DNA of 56,815 nt from Pontibacillus litoralis JSM 072002 (GTDB lineage: Bacteria; Bacillota; Bacilli; Bacillales; BH030062), in the NCBI RefSeq assembly GCF_000775615.1, contig NZ_AVPG01000021.1, positions 1 to 56,815 on the forward strand, in the 5' to 3' direction. Below the pieces are notes generated by a model. It searched no databases. It had not been told where the DNA came from and saw only the letters and a program-made list of their open reading frames with translations. Position 1 is the stretch's first letter, and every line of letters begins with the position of its first letter. Below, one piece after another: positions 34,320 to 43,428 of this stretch. Position numbers and translations under genes: made by a program.

Positions 34320-35147
34320 TTAGAAATCGAAATGATCTGGATGTGGTCCAACACGATGGTCTTCATTTAATGCAGAGATGCTAGCTACTTCTTCCTCGGT
34401 TAAAGTAAAATCATATACATCAGCATTTTCATGAATACGATGAGTCTTCGTAGATTTCGGAATTGTAACAATACCTATTTGTAAGTCCCAACGAATGACA
34501 ATTTGAGCAGGTGATTTTTCATATTTTTGTGCGAGTTCTTTTATTAGTGGCTCTTGTAAAATTTCCCCTTGCATTAAAGGACTCCAAGCCTCTACAATAA
34601 TATTTTGTTCTTGACAATAGGAACGTACTTGTTGCTGTGTTAGCTTCGGATGTAGTTCAATTTGATTGACCATCGGCTTTACCGAAGCATCATTTACAAT
34701 ATCCTCTAAATGATGGACTTGAAAGTTACTAACCCCAATTGCACGAATTTTACCTTCTTGATATAACCTCTCTAAAGCTCGCCACGAATCTTTATATTTC
34801 CCTTCTACAGGCCAGTGGATTAAATACAAATCAAGGTACTCAAGCCCTAGCTTATCCATAGTCGTTTCAAAAGCTTGTAATGCAGACTCATACCCTTGAT
34901 CCGCATTCCATAACTTAGAGGTCACAAATAATTCTTCACGCGCTATACCTGATTCGCGGATAGCTTGCCCTACCCCTTCTTCATTTTGATACACTGCTGC
35001 TGTATCAATGCTTCTATAACCGTGTGCTAACGCAGTCTTCACAGAATGAATCACTTCCTCCCCATCCTCAACTTTAAACACACCTAGTCCAAGACGTGGC
35101 ATTTGCACACCATTATGTAAGGAAATTGTATCTTGTAAATGGCTCAT
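34320..35147 (-). CDS. Aldo/keto reductase, YvgN/DkgA-like
   Basis: A 275-residue NADPH-dependent reductase of the AKR superfamily. The catalytic tetrad is visible as Asp48 and Tyr53 (SIDTAAVYQNE), Lys78 (VTSKLW) and His111 (LIHWP). GVSNFQ and IPKSTKTHRIHENADVYDF are family signatures, the latter contacting the NADPH phosphate. B. subtilis YvgN (methylglyoxal/glyoxal reductase) is a similar enzyme of about the same length. Detoxification of reactive carbonyls is the likely role; the exact substrate is not determined. It is monocistronic. Confidence 0.92.
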   Translation of the reverse strand: MSHLQDTISLHNGVQMPRLGLGVFKVEDGEEVIHSVKTALAHGYRSIDTAAVYQNEEGVGQAIRESGIAREELFVTSKLWNADQGYESALQAFETTMDKLGLEYLDLYLIHWPVEGKYKDSWRALERLYQEGKIRAIGVSNFQVHHLEDIVNDASVKPMVNQIELHPKLTQQQVRSYCQEQNIIVEAWSPLMQGEILQEPLIKELAQKYEKSPAQIVIRWDLQIGIVTIPKSTKTHRIHENADVYDFTLTEEEVASISALNEDHRVGPHPDHFDF

Positions 35148-35213
35148 ATATTTACTCCTCCTTCTCTTACTTATCCCAACAATATCACGAAAACTTAAAT
35201 AATTTCAAAGAAT

Positions 35214-35238
35214 AAACCCTCTAGTGTCTAGAGGGTTT
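35214..35238 (-). terminator. Terminator of the DUF5392-like gene
   Basis: On the minus strand AAACCCTCTAG / CTAGAGGGTTT, an 11-bp perfect stem with a 3-nt loop, followed by ATTCTTTG. The T run is short. Confidence 0.7.
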
Positions 35239-35243
35239 AACCA

Positions 35244-35678
35244 TTATCCATATAAAGCTTTATTCTTTACTTCCTCTTCTTCCGTTAAAAAACTGTAGAA
35301 AAGGTTAAGGGCTAACGTATTTTGCTGCTTTACATCTTTTATATAATGATCGATGCGTTGTTCGGATAGGGTGCGACTATTTTTCATACGCCCCATAATA
35401 TACTCGTTGCCCTTTTGATTAATCTCTTGCTTATACACCTTTTTCTCCTTATTTAAAGCCATACCAAACGCACCAACAAAAGCTAGTATGATTAAAGATA
35501 AAGTGGTTGGAGTACTCTCTCCATAGAACATGACCGAAATCAAGTTAAATATGGCAAAACTAATAAGCAGTACTGACCCAAATGTATATTTACTAACTTT
35601 TTTCAATAGTGGTTGAATCGTTTCATTCATCTTCTCTAATTCAATTTCCATATATTTTGGCAAGTTCATAAAATTCAT
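35244..35678 (-). CDS. DUF5392-like (YwnF-type) membrane protein downstream of a Mn2+ riboswitch
   Basis: A 144-residue protein with a short N-terminal helix (MNLPKYMEIELEKMNETIQPLLKKV), two adjacent membrane segments (about 33-52 and 59-77) and a charged cytoplasmic C-terminal domain of about 65 residues. It resembles the YwnF/DUF5392 family by memory only. AAGGGGG lies 10 nt before the ATG, with a second ATG four codons later. The same-strand leader upstream contains a complete yybP-ykoY riboswitch and two terminators, so expression should depend on manganese. It has no transporter signature, so an accessory or regulatory role in Mn2+ handling is an inference. Confidence 0.75.
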   Translation of the reverse strand: MNFMNLPKYMEIELEKMNETIQPLLKKVSKYTFGSVLLISFAIFNLISVMFYGESTPTTLSLIILAFVGAFGMALNKEKKVYKQEINQKGNEYIMGRMKNSRTLSEQRIDHYIKDVKQQNTLALNLFYSFLTEEEEVKNKALYG

Positions 35679-35833
35679 AATAACCGTTCCCCCTTATTTT
35701 GGAACATTTATTCTTCTTATTCATTGTATTCCTTATTTAGCAGCTTCATAAACGTTTTTCTTCGATTAACGCTACCTATAACTATATCGTCCCTCACCCT
35801 TTTCCACTTATTTCCCTTGTTGTTACAACTATT

Positions 35834-35864
35834 AAAAAACGACCTACACTAACGTATAAGTCGT
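35834..35864 (-). terminator. Second terminator in the DUF5392-like leader
   Basis: On the minus strand ACGACTTATAC / GTGTAGGTCGT pairs over 11 bp (two G-U) with a 4-nt loop and a TTTTTT tail. It is 9 nt after the riboswitch terminator and does not share bases with the aptamer, so as drawn it is unconditional. Confidence 0.8.
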
Positions 35865-35872
35865 AAAAAAAC

Positions 35873-35905
35873 AAAAAATGACCTATACCAACGGAAGGTA
35901 AGGTC
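35873..35905 (-). terminator. Riboswitch-controlled terminator (DUF5392-like leader)
   Basis: On the minus strand GACCT-TACC pairs with GGTA-T-AGGTC (9 bp, one bulged T) around a 7-nt loop and runs into ATTTTTTG. Its 5' arm includes CCTTA, the 3' strand of aptamer P1, giving the same switch logic as at 31911-31941. Confidence 0.78.
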
Positions 35906-35985
35906 TTGCTAACAACACTCGTTGCCACTAAAGCCGAGAGGAATCCTCTGTAATGACGACTTTAATGTTAAAGCTACTCCCCTTA
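35899..35985 (-). promoter_or_regulatory. yybP-ykoY manganese riboswitch (DUF5392-like gene)
   Basis: On the minus strand P1 TAAGG (35981-35985) pairs with CCTTA (35899-35903). The conserved GGGGAGTAGC block, GTCGTCATTACAG, and GCAAGACCTTA at the 3' end identify the class. It lies 15 nt after the expected transcription start. Metal-bound P1 should prevent the overlapping terminator. Confidence 0.87.
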
Positions 35986-36007
35986 AAGGAATATGCTATT
36001 TGATTCT

Positions 36008-36036
36008 ATTATATAATGCGAGTGGAATATAGTCAA
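36008..36036 (-). promoter_or_regulatory. Strong vegetative promoter driving the second riboswitch
   Basis: On the minus strand TTGACT (36031-36036), a 17-nt spacer and a perfect TATAAT (36008-36013). Confidence 0.85.
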
Positions 36037-36058
36037 TTTATAAGCTTGGTTATTTTGC

Positions 36059-36277
36059 CTATCTGTTGTATTGAAATGGTCCTGCTTGATGATATCTTTT
36101 TTGAAACTCGATGAAAGGCTCTCCTTTTCTTTTACGCTTTCGAATTTGTTCCTCTGTTTCTCCTTCCCACTTTTGCACTTTTGCGTGCGGTTTAGTCTTC
36201 CAGTGATCTTTCCATTTTACCGATCCAATAACAATGATGAAGATAGCAACGGACACAATTGGTACAAAAAGGCCCAT
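36059..36277 (-). CDS. Small single-pass membrane protein
   Basis: A 72-residue protein with one N-terminal membrane segment (about residues 3-20, VPIVSVAIFIIVIGSV) and a strongly basic cytoplasmic region (TEEQIRKRKRKGEP). I do not recognise the family. The ATG at 36277 follows AAAAAGGGGG by 8 nt; an in-frame ATG at 36301 precedes the ribosome binding site and lies in the promoter region. A strong vegetative promoter sits directly upstream, so the leader is only about 16 nt. Confidence 0.7.
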   Translation of the reverse strand: MGLFVPIVSVAIFIIVIGSVKWKDHWKTKPHAKVQKWEGETEEQIRKRKRKGEPFIEFQKRYHQAGPFQYNR

Positions 36278-36299
36278 ACAGCATCCCCCTTTTTGCACC

Positions 36300-36328
36300 A
36301 TTATATGTGGCTATGCAGTAAATGACAA
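36300..36328 (-). promoter_or_regulatory. Vegetative promoter of the small membrane protein gene
   Basis: On the minus strand TTGTCA (36323-36328), 17 nt and TATAAT (36300-36305). Confidence 0.75.
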
Positions 36329-36411
36329 CGAAAAATAATAGACAATAATTGACATGGAGATGGTCTTTTACGTCCTTTCCATACATATTGCGAAATGAAA
36401 GCACCAATCAC

Positions 36412-36879
36412 TTATTCCGCAATTTGAACGGTTCCGTATTTACCAGAGAAATATGCCAGTGGAGCTTGGTCGGATAGTTGTATATTACTAACTTCTCCAA
36501 TAAATAACGTGTGATCACCTGCAACGTGGTTTGCATATTGCGAGCAAACAATATTGACTACTGCATCTTTCAAGATTGGAAGTTGCTCAAATCGGTCAAA
36601 AGCTACACTCTGATCCTCTTTTCTTTTCCCAGCAAAGTATGTTGACAAGTGTTGTTGAGCTTCAGATAAAATAGTAACTGCAAAGGAATCAGACTGCTTT
36701 AAATAGTCATGCATACGCGCTTTATGAGCAACAGATACGACGATGAGTTTTGGATCAAGTGATACAGACATGAAAGCATTTGCTGTCATCCCGTGTACCT
36801 CTCCATTTACTTCTGTTGTGATGACGGTTACTCCAGTAGCAAATTTGCTCATAGCTGTTTTAAATAAGCGATCATCCAT
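36412..36879 (-). CDS. Flavin reductase-like (FMN-binding) domain protein
   Basis: A 155-residue split-barrel flavin-binding protein of the flavin reductase-like family (HpaC/RutF type). MSKFATGVTVITTEVNGEVHGMTANAFMSVSLDP is the diagnostic N-terminal region; HYLKQ-type SFAVTIL and DHTLFIGEV follow. Such proteins supply reduced FMN to a partner monooxygenase, or act as stand-alone flavoproteins. No monooxygenase gene is adjacent, so the partner is not evident. Confidence 0.88.
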   Translation of the reverse strand: MDDRLFKTAMSKFATGVTVITTEVNGEVHGMTANAFMSVSLDPKLIVVSVAHKARMHDYLKQSDSFAVTILSEAQQHLSTYFAGKRKEDQSVAFDRFEQLPILKDAVVNIVCSQYANHVAGDHTLFIGEVSNIQLSDQAPLAYFSGKYGTVQIAE

Positions 36880-37020
36880 CCACTATCCCTCCAAAATAAT
36901 AAATGTTGACTTGCTCTTCAAATGGGTTTCTATACGATTCCCTTTAATTAAATTAAATTATCTGTTTTTTTAGTGTAGCACGTATGGCGTAACTATGCAT
37001 CGCGAATGCTCAAGCAGGAG

Positions 37021-37386
37021 TTACTTTATTTTCTCTATCATTTCCACCCTATTGCCAAATGGATCGCGAAATTCAAAACGCTCATAAGAAGGTATAGGAA
37101 TAGCATCTGTTATCTTAATGGTATGTTGCTCCAGGTTTTCTCGCCACCACTGTATATCTTCCACTTCATATGCGATGTGAGCCTTCGTAGAATATCGATC
37201 AAATCCAGTCTCCGTTCCAATGTGTACTTCTCTATCCCCTACTTGTAGCCAGAAGCCCCCTCGACCTTGAAGAGATGGTGGCTTTGTTAATTCCGTTAAG
37301 CCAAGAATCCCACAATAAAATTGCCTTGCAGCTTCCTCTTTCCCTATAGGAATAGTTATTTGTACGTGATGCATCCCCTTGATCAT
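37021..37386 (-). CDS. VOC family (glyoxalase-type) protein
   Basis: A 121-residue protein of the vicinal-oxygen-chelate fold with two beta-alpha-beta-beta-beta modules. Possible metal ligands are His7 (MHHVQI), the histidine in DREVHIG, the histidine in KAHIAYEV and the glutamate in GNRVEMIE. FYCGILGL and FRDPFGNRVE are typical signatures. The substrate (methylglyoxal adduct, antibiotic or other) cannot be deduced. The ribosome binding site GGGGAGGAGATTA supports this start. Confidence 0.85.
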   Translation of the reverse strand: MIKGMHHVQITIPIGKEEAARQFYCGILGLTELTKPPSLQGRGGFWLQVGDREVHIGTETGFDRYSTKAHIAYEVEDIQWWRENLEQHTIKITDAIPIPSYERFEFRDPFGNRVEMIEKIK

Positions 37387-37449
37387 TTAATCTCCTCCCC
37401 TTTGTACATACAGCATATCAGTAAATTTTTTATAGTTCTACTTATTGCA

Positions 37450-37881
37450 TCACCTATGTTTCATTTGATTTAATATCTCCACATGTTTACGGTTCATGTC
37501 TATTATTTCTTTAATGATTCTGCGGCTCTCTTTGTCTAATTTACCGGCGACCATTTCTTCAGACATCTCTATTCCATATTTAGTTTCCCCTTTTAGAGCA
37601 CTACGAACGATTTCATCTGTATCATCCGGAATTTGAAACCGGCCAATAAATCCAGTCACAGCACCAACGAATCCTTCATCATCTACAGGTTTACCCCCAA
37701 GGTTTTGAATATGCTCTGCTACTTGTTCTGCGTTTCGTTTATGCTGTTGTTGAATCGCTTGGAATTCTTTCCGCACATAATGATCATTTACCTTTTGTAT
37801 GTAGTCCTCATATGCGTGTATTCCCATATACTGCCCTTGTAAAAACTTATTCAGCGTTTTCAATATGTTTGTTTTTTCCAT
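37450..37881 (-). CDS. Ferritin-like DUF2383 protein
   Basis: A 143-residue four-helix-bundle protein similar to the DUF2383/ferritin-like family. Helix 1 carries GQYMGIHAYEDYIQ, helix 2 EFQAIQQQHKRNAEQVAEHI, helix 3 KGETKYGIEMSEE and helix 4 IIKEIIDMNRKHVEILNQM. Glu and His positions in these helices could form a di-metal site, but I cannot verify all ligands. Function unknown; some relatives are sporulation-associated. AAGGAGGGATAGCGCGC precedes the ATG. Confidence 0.82.
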   Translation of the reverse strand: MEKTNILKTLNKFLQGQYMGIHAYEDYIQKVNDHYVRKEFQAIQQQHKRNAEQVAEHIQNLGGKPVDDEGFVGAVTGFIGRFQIPDDTDEIVRSALKGETKYGIEMSEEMVAGKLDKESRRIIKEIIDMNRKHVEILNQMKHR

Positions 37882-37934
37882 GCGCGCTATCCCTCCTTTT
37901 TCTTAGTATGAATACAAACAAACCCCTCTATACA

Positions 37935-37965
37935 AAAAAAGGCACCTTGAAAAAGTGCCTTTTTT
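37935..37965 (-). terminator. lutABC terminator
   Basis: AAAAAAGGCAC / GTGCCTTTTTT, an 11-bp stem with T runs on both strands, 4 nt after the lutC stop codon. Confidence 0.9.
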
Positions 37966-37968
37966 ATA

Positions 37969-38679
37969 TTACATATCTTCAACCACTATATATGTTGCTT
38001 TCACCGGTCCATGTACACCAACAATTAAATTCATTTCAATATCCGCGCTATTACTTGGTCCTGTTATAAAGCTGACACAAGAAGATACATCATGCCCTTC
38101 TTGGTTCGCTTCATGAATATGTTTCCCTGCGCCGGACATACGGGGAACAATCGTACTCTTCGGGATAACGGCAATGTACGTTTGAGGGAGCAAACTAATA
38201 GAACGACCATTACCCTTATTGTTAAACAATGTTACGGTTCCTGACTCTGCAAGCGTAATATCACTAAAGGTAATACCGACATCTGCTTTTTCAGCGATAG
38301 CAATGTTTTCTTTTCCTTTAGAAACATCCCATACATGCACGTCTTTGCCTTGTTCCTTTAAACTTGCATAATAGGACGATAAACCGAATTGTTCATTGCG
38401 CTCATCTTTTGCTGCTACAATGGATTGTCCGTTATAGTCCTCCAGTGCTGCTGTCAATGTTGCATTCAAGTTCTCCAACGTTGTCCGCTTCATAACTGTA
38501 TGGATTTTCTCACATTGTTCTTCTAGACGGTTGACTAGCTCATCTTGGCTCTGCCCCGCAAATACGCGCCACTGTGGTTGCACACTATACGTTGGACGCT
38601 CAACAGGTTCTGTCAGGCGATTTCTTCCTAGTTTACTCGCAACATTATTTAAAAATGCTTCTCGATTTTGGATGCTCAT
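37969..38679 (-). CDS. lutC: L-lactate utilization protein LutC
   Basis: A 236-residue LUD-domain protein, third subunit of the LutABC L-lactate oxidising complex. GITFSDITLAESGTVTL and QTYIAVIPKSTIVPRM are the conserved LUD-domain segments, also seen in LutB. It helps convert L-lactate to pyruvate, probably at or near the membrane. Its ATG overlaps the lutB stop codon by one base (TAATG), so translation is coupled. It is the last gene of the operon. Confidence 0.95.
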   Translation of the reverse strand: MSIQNREAFLNNVASKLGRNRLTEPVERPTYSVQPQWRVFAGQSQDELVNRLEEQCEKIHTVMKRTTLENLNATLTAALEDYNGQSIVAAKDERNEQFGLSSYYASLKEQGKDVHVWDVSKGKENIAIAEKADVGITFSDITLAESGTVTLFNNKGNGRSISLLPQTYIAVIPKSTIVPRMSGAGKHIHEANQEGHDVSSCVSFITGPSNSADIEMNLIVGVHGPVKATYIVVEDM

Positions 38680-40106
38680 TATTTATTGCCTCCCTTTTCA
38701 CGTGACTTAAACCAAGCTCGGAAAGATTGTTTACTTGGTGCAGGGAAGTCTCGAACGTCTGTCCAACCTTTTAAAGGTCCTGGGCCATTTGTGATTTTCT
38801 CATCTTTAGTCCAAGGTTTTAAAGCTGTACGAGCCATTTTTGCACTTAACTTATAAGCTGCTGGATGGGACCCCCATTTAGCGAATCCTTCCATCATCAA
38901 CTTTTCCGAAGCTGGTGCTTTATTTTCCTTTTCCACAATAATTTCACGGTGACGAATTAAATGCTCGTGAAGTGGAATTCTTACCGGACATGCTTCCGTA
39001 CATGCAGCACATAATGTCGACGCATATGGCAACTCTTTATGATTGTCATAACCATCCAATAAAGGTGTTAAAACGGCACCAATTGGACCGGGATAGATAG
39101 AACCATATGAATGACCACCAACATGACGGTAAACAGGACATACGTTAATACAAGCAGCACAACGAATACAATGTAAGGCAGACTGGAATTCCGTACCAAG
39201 AATATTCGAACGGCCGTTATCGACAATGACTAAATGATAATCTTCAGGTCCATCGACTTCTTCCTCTAAACGAGTACCTGTTATCGCCGTCACATAACTA
39301 GTTAACTTCTGACCTACTGCTGCACGCGTTAACAAACTAACAACAATGTCCAGATCTTCCCAAGTTGGTACAATACGTTCCATACCCATTACAGAGATTT
39401 GAGTATCTGGTAAAGACGTTGCTAAGCGCGCGTTACCTTCGTTCGTGACAAGGGTGACTGCACCAGACTCTGCAACAGCGAAGTTACACCCTGTAATCCC
39501 TACATCCGCTGTTAAAAAGTCTTCCCGTAATTGCTCGCGAGCAAATGCCGCTAACTCTTCGGGCTTGCTCGATTTATCATACCCTTTTTTCTCCGCAAAC
39601 GTATCACGAATTTGTTCTTTATTTTTATGCAGTGCTGGTGTAACGATATGGGATGGTGGATCATGGTCGTCTAATTGCAGTATCCATTCTCCTAAATCCG
39701 TTTCAATTACTTCTGCACCAGCTTGTTCAATGGCTGCATTTAAGCCAATTTCTTCTGTAACCATTGACTTAGACTTTACAATTTTCTTTGCGTTCTTTTG
39801 CTTAATAACGTTTTGTACATATTCATTTGCTTCTTCGGCTGTCTGAGCAAAGAATACTTTACCTCCACGTTTTACTACTTGATCACTTAACTGTTGGAGG
39901 TAATAGTCAAGGTTTGTTAGCGTGTGAGAACGTATTTCTTCTCCCAATACACGCCAGTCTTCCCAATCACCTAACTCTTCTGCTGCCGTTAATCGACCTG
40001 TTCGCATGCGGCCTTGTGCAGAAGATACAGCACCTCTCATAAAATCATTCGATATACCTTCTTGAATACGCTCTTTAAATGGTGCGTTACCGATTTTAAT
40101 TCCCAT
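38679..40106 (-). CDS. lutB: L-lactate utilization iron-sulfur protein LutB
   Basis: A 475-residue protein. An N-terminal LUD domain (about 70-300; [22 protein letters not shown]) is followed by two ferredoxin-type [4Fe-4S] motifs, [15 protein letters not shown] and [13 protein letters not shown], and a C-terminal extension. It carries electrons in the LutABC L-lactate dehydrogenase. It is 15 nt downstream of lutA with AAGGAGG before the ATG, and overlaps lutC. Length is normal for the family. Confidence 0.96.
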   Translation of the reverse strand: MGIKIGNAPFKERIQEGISNDFMRGAVSSAQGRMRTGRLTAAEELGDWEDWRVLGEEIRSHTLTNLDYYLQQLSDQVVKRGGKVFFAQTAEEANEYVQNVIKQKNAKKIVKSKSMVTEEIGLNAAIEQAGAEVIETDLGEWILQLDDHDPPSHIVTPALHKNKEQIRDTFAEKKGYDKSSKPEELAAFAREQLREDFLTADVGITGCNFAVAESGAVTLVTNEGNARLATSLPDTQISVMGMERIVPTWEDLDIVVSLLTRAAVGQKLTSYVTAITGTRLEEEVDGPEDYHLVIVDNGRSNILGTEFQSALHCIRCAACINVCPVYRHVGGHSYGSIYPGPIGAVLTPLLDGYDNHKELPYASTLCAACTEACPVRIPLHEHLIRHREIIVEKENKAPASEKLMMEGFAKWGSHPAAYKLSAKMARTALKPWTKDEKITNGPGPLKGWTDVRDFPAPSKQSFRAWFKSREKGGNK

Positions 40107-40121
40107 TATAGTCCTCCTTCC

Positions 40122-40838
40122 TTAAATGCTATTAAGTACTTTCGTAATATGAATCGCTTCTACAGGTTTACCATCACGACTTAATCTACCACCGATATTC
40201 ATCATACAACCCATATCAGCACCAATTAAGTACTCTGCTCCTGTTTCCGTAACGTGCTCTGACTTCTCTTTCACCATTTGCTCAGAAATTGCAGAGTTCT
40301 TTACAGCAAATGTCCCACCAAATCCACAACAGTCTTCGCACATAGGTAATTCAACAAATTCTAATCCTTTTACATTGTTCAATAATCTATATGGTGCATC
40401 TTTCACCCCTAATAAGCGTGTCATATGACAAGAGCGATGATAGGTTACTTTTGCATTAAATGTTGCACCGACATCTTCTATCCCTAACACATCCACCAAA
40501 AATTGTGTGATTTCATACGATTTATTTGCAAGCTCCTGAGCCGGTTTTGCAAATTCTGGATCATCCTTGAATAAATGCGCATACTCATGTAACATGGCTA
40601 CACAAGAACCAGACGGCCCAACAACGTATTCTGAATACTGAAACGCACGAATCATTTGCTTCATTGACTCTTTCGCTTTCGTTACGTGCCCACTATTGTA
40701 TGCTGGTTGCCCACAGCAAGTTTGCGCTTCTGGAAAATCTACTTCACATCCGAAACGTTCTAAAATTTCTACGGTATCTTTTCCTACGTCTGATGCCATT
40801 ACGTCACAAAGACACGTAATAAACAAAGATACTTTCAT
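40122..40838 (-). CDS. lutA: L-lactate utilization Fe-S oxidoreductase LutA
   Basis: A 238-residue protein with two cysteine-rich CCG domains (DUF224): [13 protein letters not shown] near residue 40 and [14 protein letters not shown] near residue 165, plus SCHMTRLLG. These bind an Fe-S cofactor, as in heterodisulfide-reductase and glycolate-oxidase subunits. It is the first gene of lutABC. The promoter just upstream contains a LutR-type inverted repeat between -35 and -10. Confidence 0.96.
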   Translation of the reverse strand: MKVSLFITCLCDVMASDVGKDTVEILERFGCEVDFPEAQTCCGQPAYNSGHVTKAKESMKQMIRAFQYSEYVVGPSGSCVAMLHEYAHLFKDDPEFAKPAQELANKSYEITQFLVDVLGIEDVGATFNAKVTYHRSCHMTRLLGVKDAPYRLLNNVKGLEFVELPMCEDCCGFGGTFAVKNSAISEQMVKEKSEHVTETGAEYLIGADMGCMMNIGGRLSRDGKPVEAIHITKVLNSI

Positions 40839-40856
40839 GATAATATCCCCCTCTAC

Positions 40857-40885
40857 ATAATAAACAGGTCATCTGATGAATTCGA
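40857..40885 (-). promoter_or_regulatory. lutA promoter with LutR-type operator
   Basis: On the minus strand TCGAAT (40880-40885), 17 nt, TATTAT (40857-40862). The spacer holds GGTCATCTGATGAAT (forward strand 40867-40881), containing TCATCTGATGA, a perfect 5-1-5 inverted repeat of the type I recall for B. subtilis LutR. Repressor binding would block the promoter directly. Confidence 0.75.
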
Positions 40886-40893
40886 TAAAAGAC

Positions 40894-40919
40894 ATACCCT
40901 CTATCATTATAGAGAGTAT
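40894..40919 (-). terminator. lutR terminator
   Basis: ATACCCTCTAT / ATAGAGAGTAT (11 bp, one mismatch) with a 4-nt loop. On the minus strand it is followed by GTCTTTTATCG, a short T run, so read-through from lutR into lutA is possible. Confidence 0.65.
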
Positions 40920-40937
40920 ATCTTTATCTTCTATGAC

Positions 40938-41645
40938 CTACTGTACATAATCTGCTAACGCTGATTCGACTCCTGTTAAATGGTTAAGCATTAATTTTTG
41001 GGCAAGTTGGTCATCGCATTGTTCGATTGCGTAATAGATTGTCCAATGCTCTTCTAATAAAGTTAGCATATTTTGCTCAGAAAAAAGCCATAGTCGTCTC
41101 GTTTCTCGCATTGCTTCCTTCATAATCTCTGAAACACTTTGCATTAGGTTGTATAGCATATGATTATGGCTAGCTTTTGCAATAGCTAGATGAAACTCTA
41201 GGTCGGCTTTCTCGCCAAGATCACCATTGCCTCCAGCTCGTTCCATTTCATATAGCGCCTGCTTCATAGAAAGTAAATCTTCTTTAGTATGATTGTTTAC
41301 AGCAGATTCTACAACCCCAATTTCTAAAATTTTTCGGACCTCTAGCAATTCTTTTACATTTTCTCGCTTCATTAAGAAAGCAACAGACAATGGGACAGAA
41401 AACCTTGAAGCGTCAAACTGCTTCACAAATGTCCCTTCTCCTTGCCTCATTTCTAGCACACCCATTGCTCGCAGTGCACTTAGTGCTTCTCTAATCGCAG
41501 ATCGGCCAACGTTAAAGTTCTTTGCTAAACGTTCAACGGACTCCAGCTTATCCCCAGGTTGTAAAGAACCATTTTTGAGCATAGCTAACAAAGAATCAGC
41601 TACTTCTTCATATATCTTCTTTGCTTGAATTTGTTTATACTCCAC
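40938..41645 (-). CDS. lutR: GntR/FadR-family repressor LutR
   Basis: A 235-residue regulator with an N-terminal GntR winged helix (about 5-75; NFNVGRSAIREALSALRAMGVLEMRQGEGTF region) and a C-terminal helical FCD effector domain (about 90-225). It represses lactate genes and is released by L-lactate in B. subtilis. The GTG at 41645 is chosen because GGAGG lies 8 nt upstream; an ATG at 41675 precedes that site. It lies between lutP and lutA, and matching operators occur at both promoters. Confidence 0.92.
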   Translation of the reverse strand: MEYKQIQAKKIYEEVADSLLAMLKNGSLQPGDKLESVERLAKNFNVGRSAIREALSALRAMGVLEMRQGEGTFVKQFDASRFSVPLSVAFLMKRENVKELLEVRKILEIGVVESAVNNHTKEDLLSMKQALYEMERAGGNGDLGEKADLEFHLAIAKASHNHMLYNLMQSVSEIMKEAMRETRRLWLFSEQNMLTLLEEHWTIYYAIEQCDDQLAQKLMLNHLTGVESALADYVQ

Positions 41646-41727
41646 AGCTTCTTCCTCCAGCCTATCCATACACATGAATCGTTGTTAACAAGAATTCAAT
41701 TCCCTTCAACGTTCTATTATACACTAC

Positions 41728-43314
41728 TTAAAAGATCATGAGTAGAATAAAGCCACCAATTCCTGCTAAAACTCCGTACAATAATGCTGGTCCTATTGTT
41801 TTGCGAATAATGTCTCCCTCTTTACCAGTCAAACCAACAACAGCTGTGGCAGCTACAACGTTGTGCACACAAATCATATTACCTGCAGAAGAGCCCATAA
41901 TCTGTGACGCTAATACAACATCGGTATTCATCCCTGTTTGTGCCGCAATACTGTATTGAACTGGTGAGAATGTTAACGTTGATACTGTTGCACTACCTGT
42001 AATGAAAGAACCTAATTCACCTAAAAACGGTGCAACAAATATCCACATAGATCCAAATCCAGCTGCAAGTGTTTCTGCAATATGTTGTGGCATACTGACT
42101 AAATCATTCGCATTTAATCCCGAATTCGTAAAGACTTGTACTAATGCAAGTGTAGAAACAAGTGCTAAGCCAGCATTTTTCATTCCACCTAACGTTTGCT
42201 TAGAAGCTTTTGTGAAATTACGAATCGATTTACGTTGAATAAATACGGCTAATATAGCTGAACCAACTAAAATCGTACCTGGTGAATATAATACTTGCCA
42301 CGCAGAATCAATTCCTTCAATGCCTAAAATGCCATTCCAAGAAAGGTCCACATATTTTAAAGTGAATGCTTTAACAGGTTCTATAATACGTGTTGCAAGC
42401 AGAAGAACAACAACGATTAAGTAAGGAGACCAAGCTGTAAATAAGCCCATTTCAGACTTCTCTGTTTCTTCCTGATATCCTTCCTTCAGTGCATCGACCC
42501 ACTTATCCTCTGGAATAAGAAATCCTCGTTTTGCCGTTAACGTTGCCACAATTAAACCAGTTAATGCAGCTAATATGGAAACGAATTCAGGCCCAAATAA
42601 ATAAGCGTACGCAAAAGCAGATACTGAATACGTTGCACCGATAAGTAGTGTCCATGGCAATAATTGAAAAGCTTCTTTCATTCCTTTATTCTTACCAAAG
42701 AAAAACGTTAGAACAAATACTAATATGAAAGGTACAAACGTTGCACCGATTAAATCGATTAATGTAATCTTTACTCCTACACTTTGGAACAATGCCTCAT
42801 TTGCTCCTGGAACGTTACTTAAACCGACTTGAACTGGTGTCCCTACAGCTCCAAATGATACAGCAGAACTATCCGCAATTAAGGCAATTGCAGCAGCTGC
42901 CATTGGTGTAAAACCTAATGCAACCATCAATGGACCTGTTACAGCTGCAGGCGTACCAAATCCCGCGGCACCTTCAATTAATGATCCAAATAGAAATGCA
43001 ACAATGACGACTTGCACGCGCATATCGCTCGAAATACTACGGAACCCTTGATTAATTCTGTTTACAGCTCCTGTATTACGTAATGTATCTAATAAAACCA
43101 TTGCTCCAAATAAAATTAATAGTATGGTTAGCGCTTTATGAGAACCTTGCAAAATCGATGCAAATATAACGTTCCCTTCTACTCCCCATACACTAAATGC
43201 GAATAAAATAACAATAATCGCACTATAAAACATTCCTTTTACAGCAGGCATTCTTAGTAATACCAAAAAAATGAAAGGTGCAATAATTGCACTCAAAGAT
43301 GCCAATAATACCAT
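41728..43314 (-). CDS. lutP: L-lactate permease LutP (LctP/LldP family)
   Basis: A 528-residue integral membrane protein with at least 12 hydrophobic segments. [38 protein letters not shown] and [18 protein letters not shown] are hallmarks of the lactate permease family. It imports L-lactate with protons. The ATG at 43314 follows GGGAGG by 9 nt. The open frame extends 31 codons upstream, but that part is the leader carrying a LutR operator and a cre-like site. lutR follows after 82 nt without a terminator. Confidence 0.93.
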   Translation of the reverse strand: MVLLASLSAIIAPFIFLVLLRMPAVKGMFYSAIIVILFAFSVWGVEGNVIFASILQGSHKALTILLILFGAMVLLDTLRNTGAVNRINQGFRSISSDMRVQVVIVAFLFGSLIEGAAGFGTPAAVTGPLMVALGFTPMAAAAIALIADSSAVSFGAVGTPVQVGLSNVPGANEALFQSVGVKITLIDLIGATFVPFILVFVLTFFFGKNKGMKEAFQLLPWTLLIGATYSVSAFAYAYLFGPEFVSILAALTGLIVATLTAKRGFLIPEDKWVDALKEGYQEETEKSEMGLFTAWSPYLIVVVLLLATRIIEPVKAFTLKYVDLSWNGILGIEGIDSAWQVLYSPGTILVGSAILAVFIQRKSIRNFTKASKQTLGGMKNAGLALVSTLALVQVFTNSGLNANDLVSMPQHIAETLAAGFGSMWIFVAPFLGELGSFITGSATVSTLTFSPVQYSIAAQTGMNTDVVLASQIMGSSAGNMICVHNVVAATAVVGLTGKEGDIIRKTIGPALLYGVLAGIGGFILLMIF

Positions 43315-43349
43315 AATGAATTTCCTCCCATTCCCCCGTTGATCATACG

Positions 43350-43363
43350 ATAAAACGCTTTCA
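43350..43363. promoter_or_regulatory. cre-like site in the lutP leader
   Basis: ATAAAACGCTTTCA matches the CcpA site TGWAANCGNTNWCA at 10 of 12 defined positions. It lies about 60 nt downstream of the predicted lutP transcription start, a roadblock position. Confidence 0.5.
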
Positions 43364-43400
43364 ACATTTTTCTTTTCATATTTCCTACCATAATATTTTC

Positions 43401-43417
43401 CGGTCATCTGACGACCG
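43401..43417. promoter_or_regulatory. LutR-type operator at lutP
   Basis: CGGTCATCTGACGACCG is a near-perfect 17-nt palindrome. It shares GGTCATCTGA(T/C)GA with the operator at the lutA promoter. It starts about 5 nt downstream of the predicted lutP transcription start, a classic repressor position. Confidence 0.72.
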
Positions 43418-43428
43418 AATCATAAACT

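Noticed and set aside
35717-35797. 26-codon GTG-start frame between the second riboswitch terminator and the DUF5392-like gene
   Set aside because: The purine-rich stretch abuts the GTG with no spacing; a leader peptide is possible but unsupported.
43314-43407. Extra 31 N-terminal codons of lutP
   Set aside because: This stretch carries a LutR-type operator and a cre-like site, and a strong ribosome binding site supports the internal ATG at 43314.
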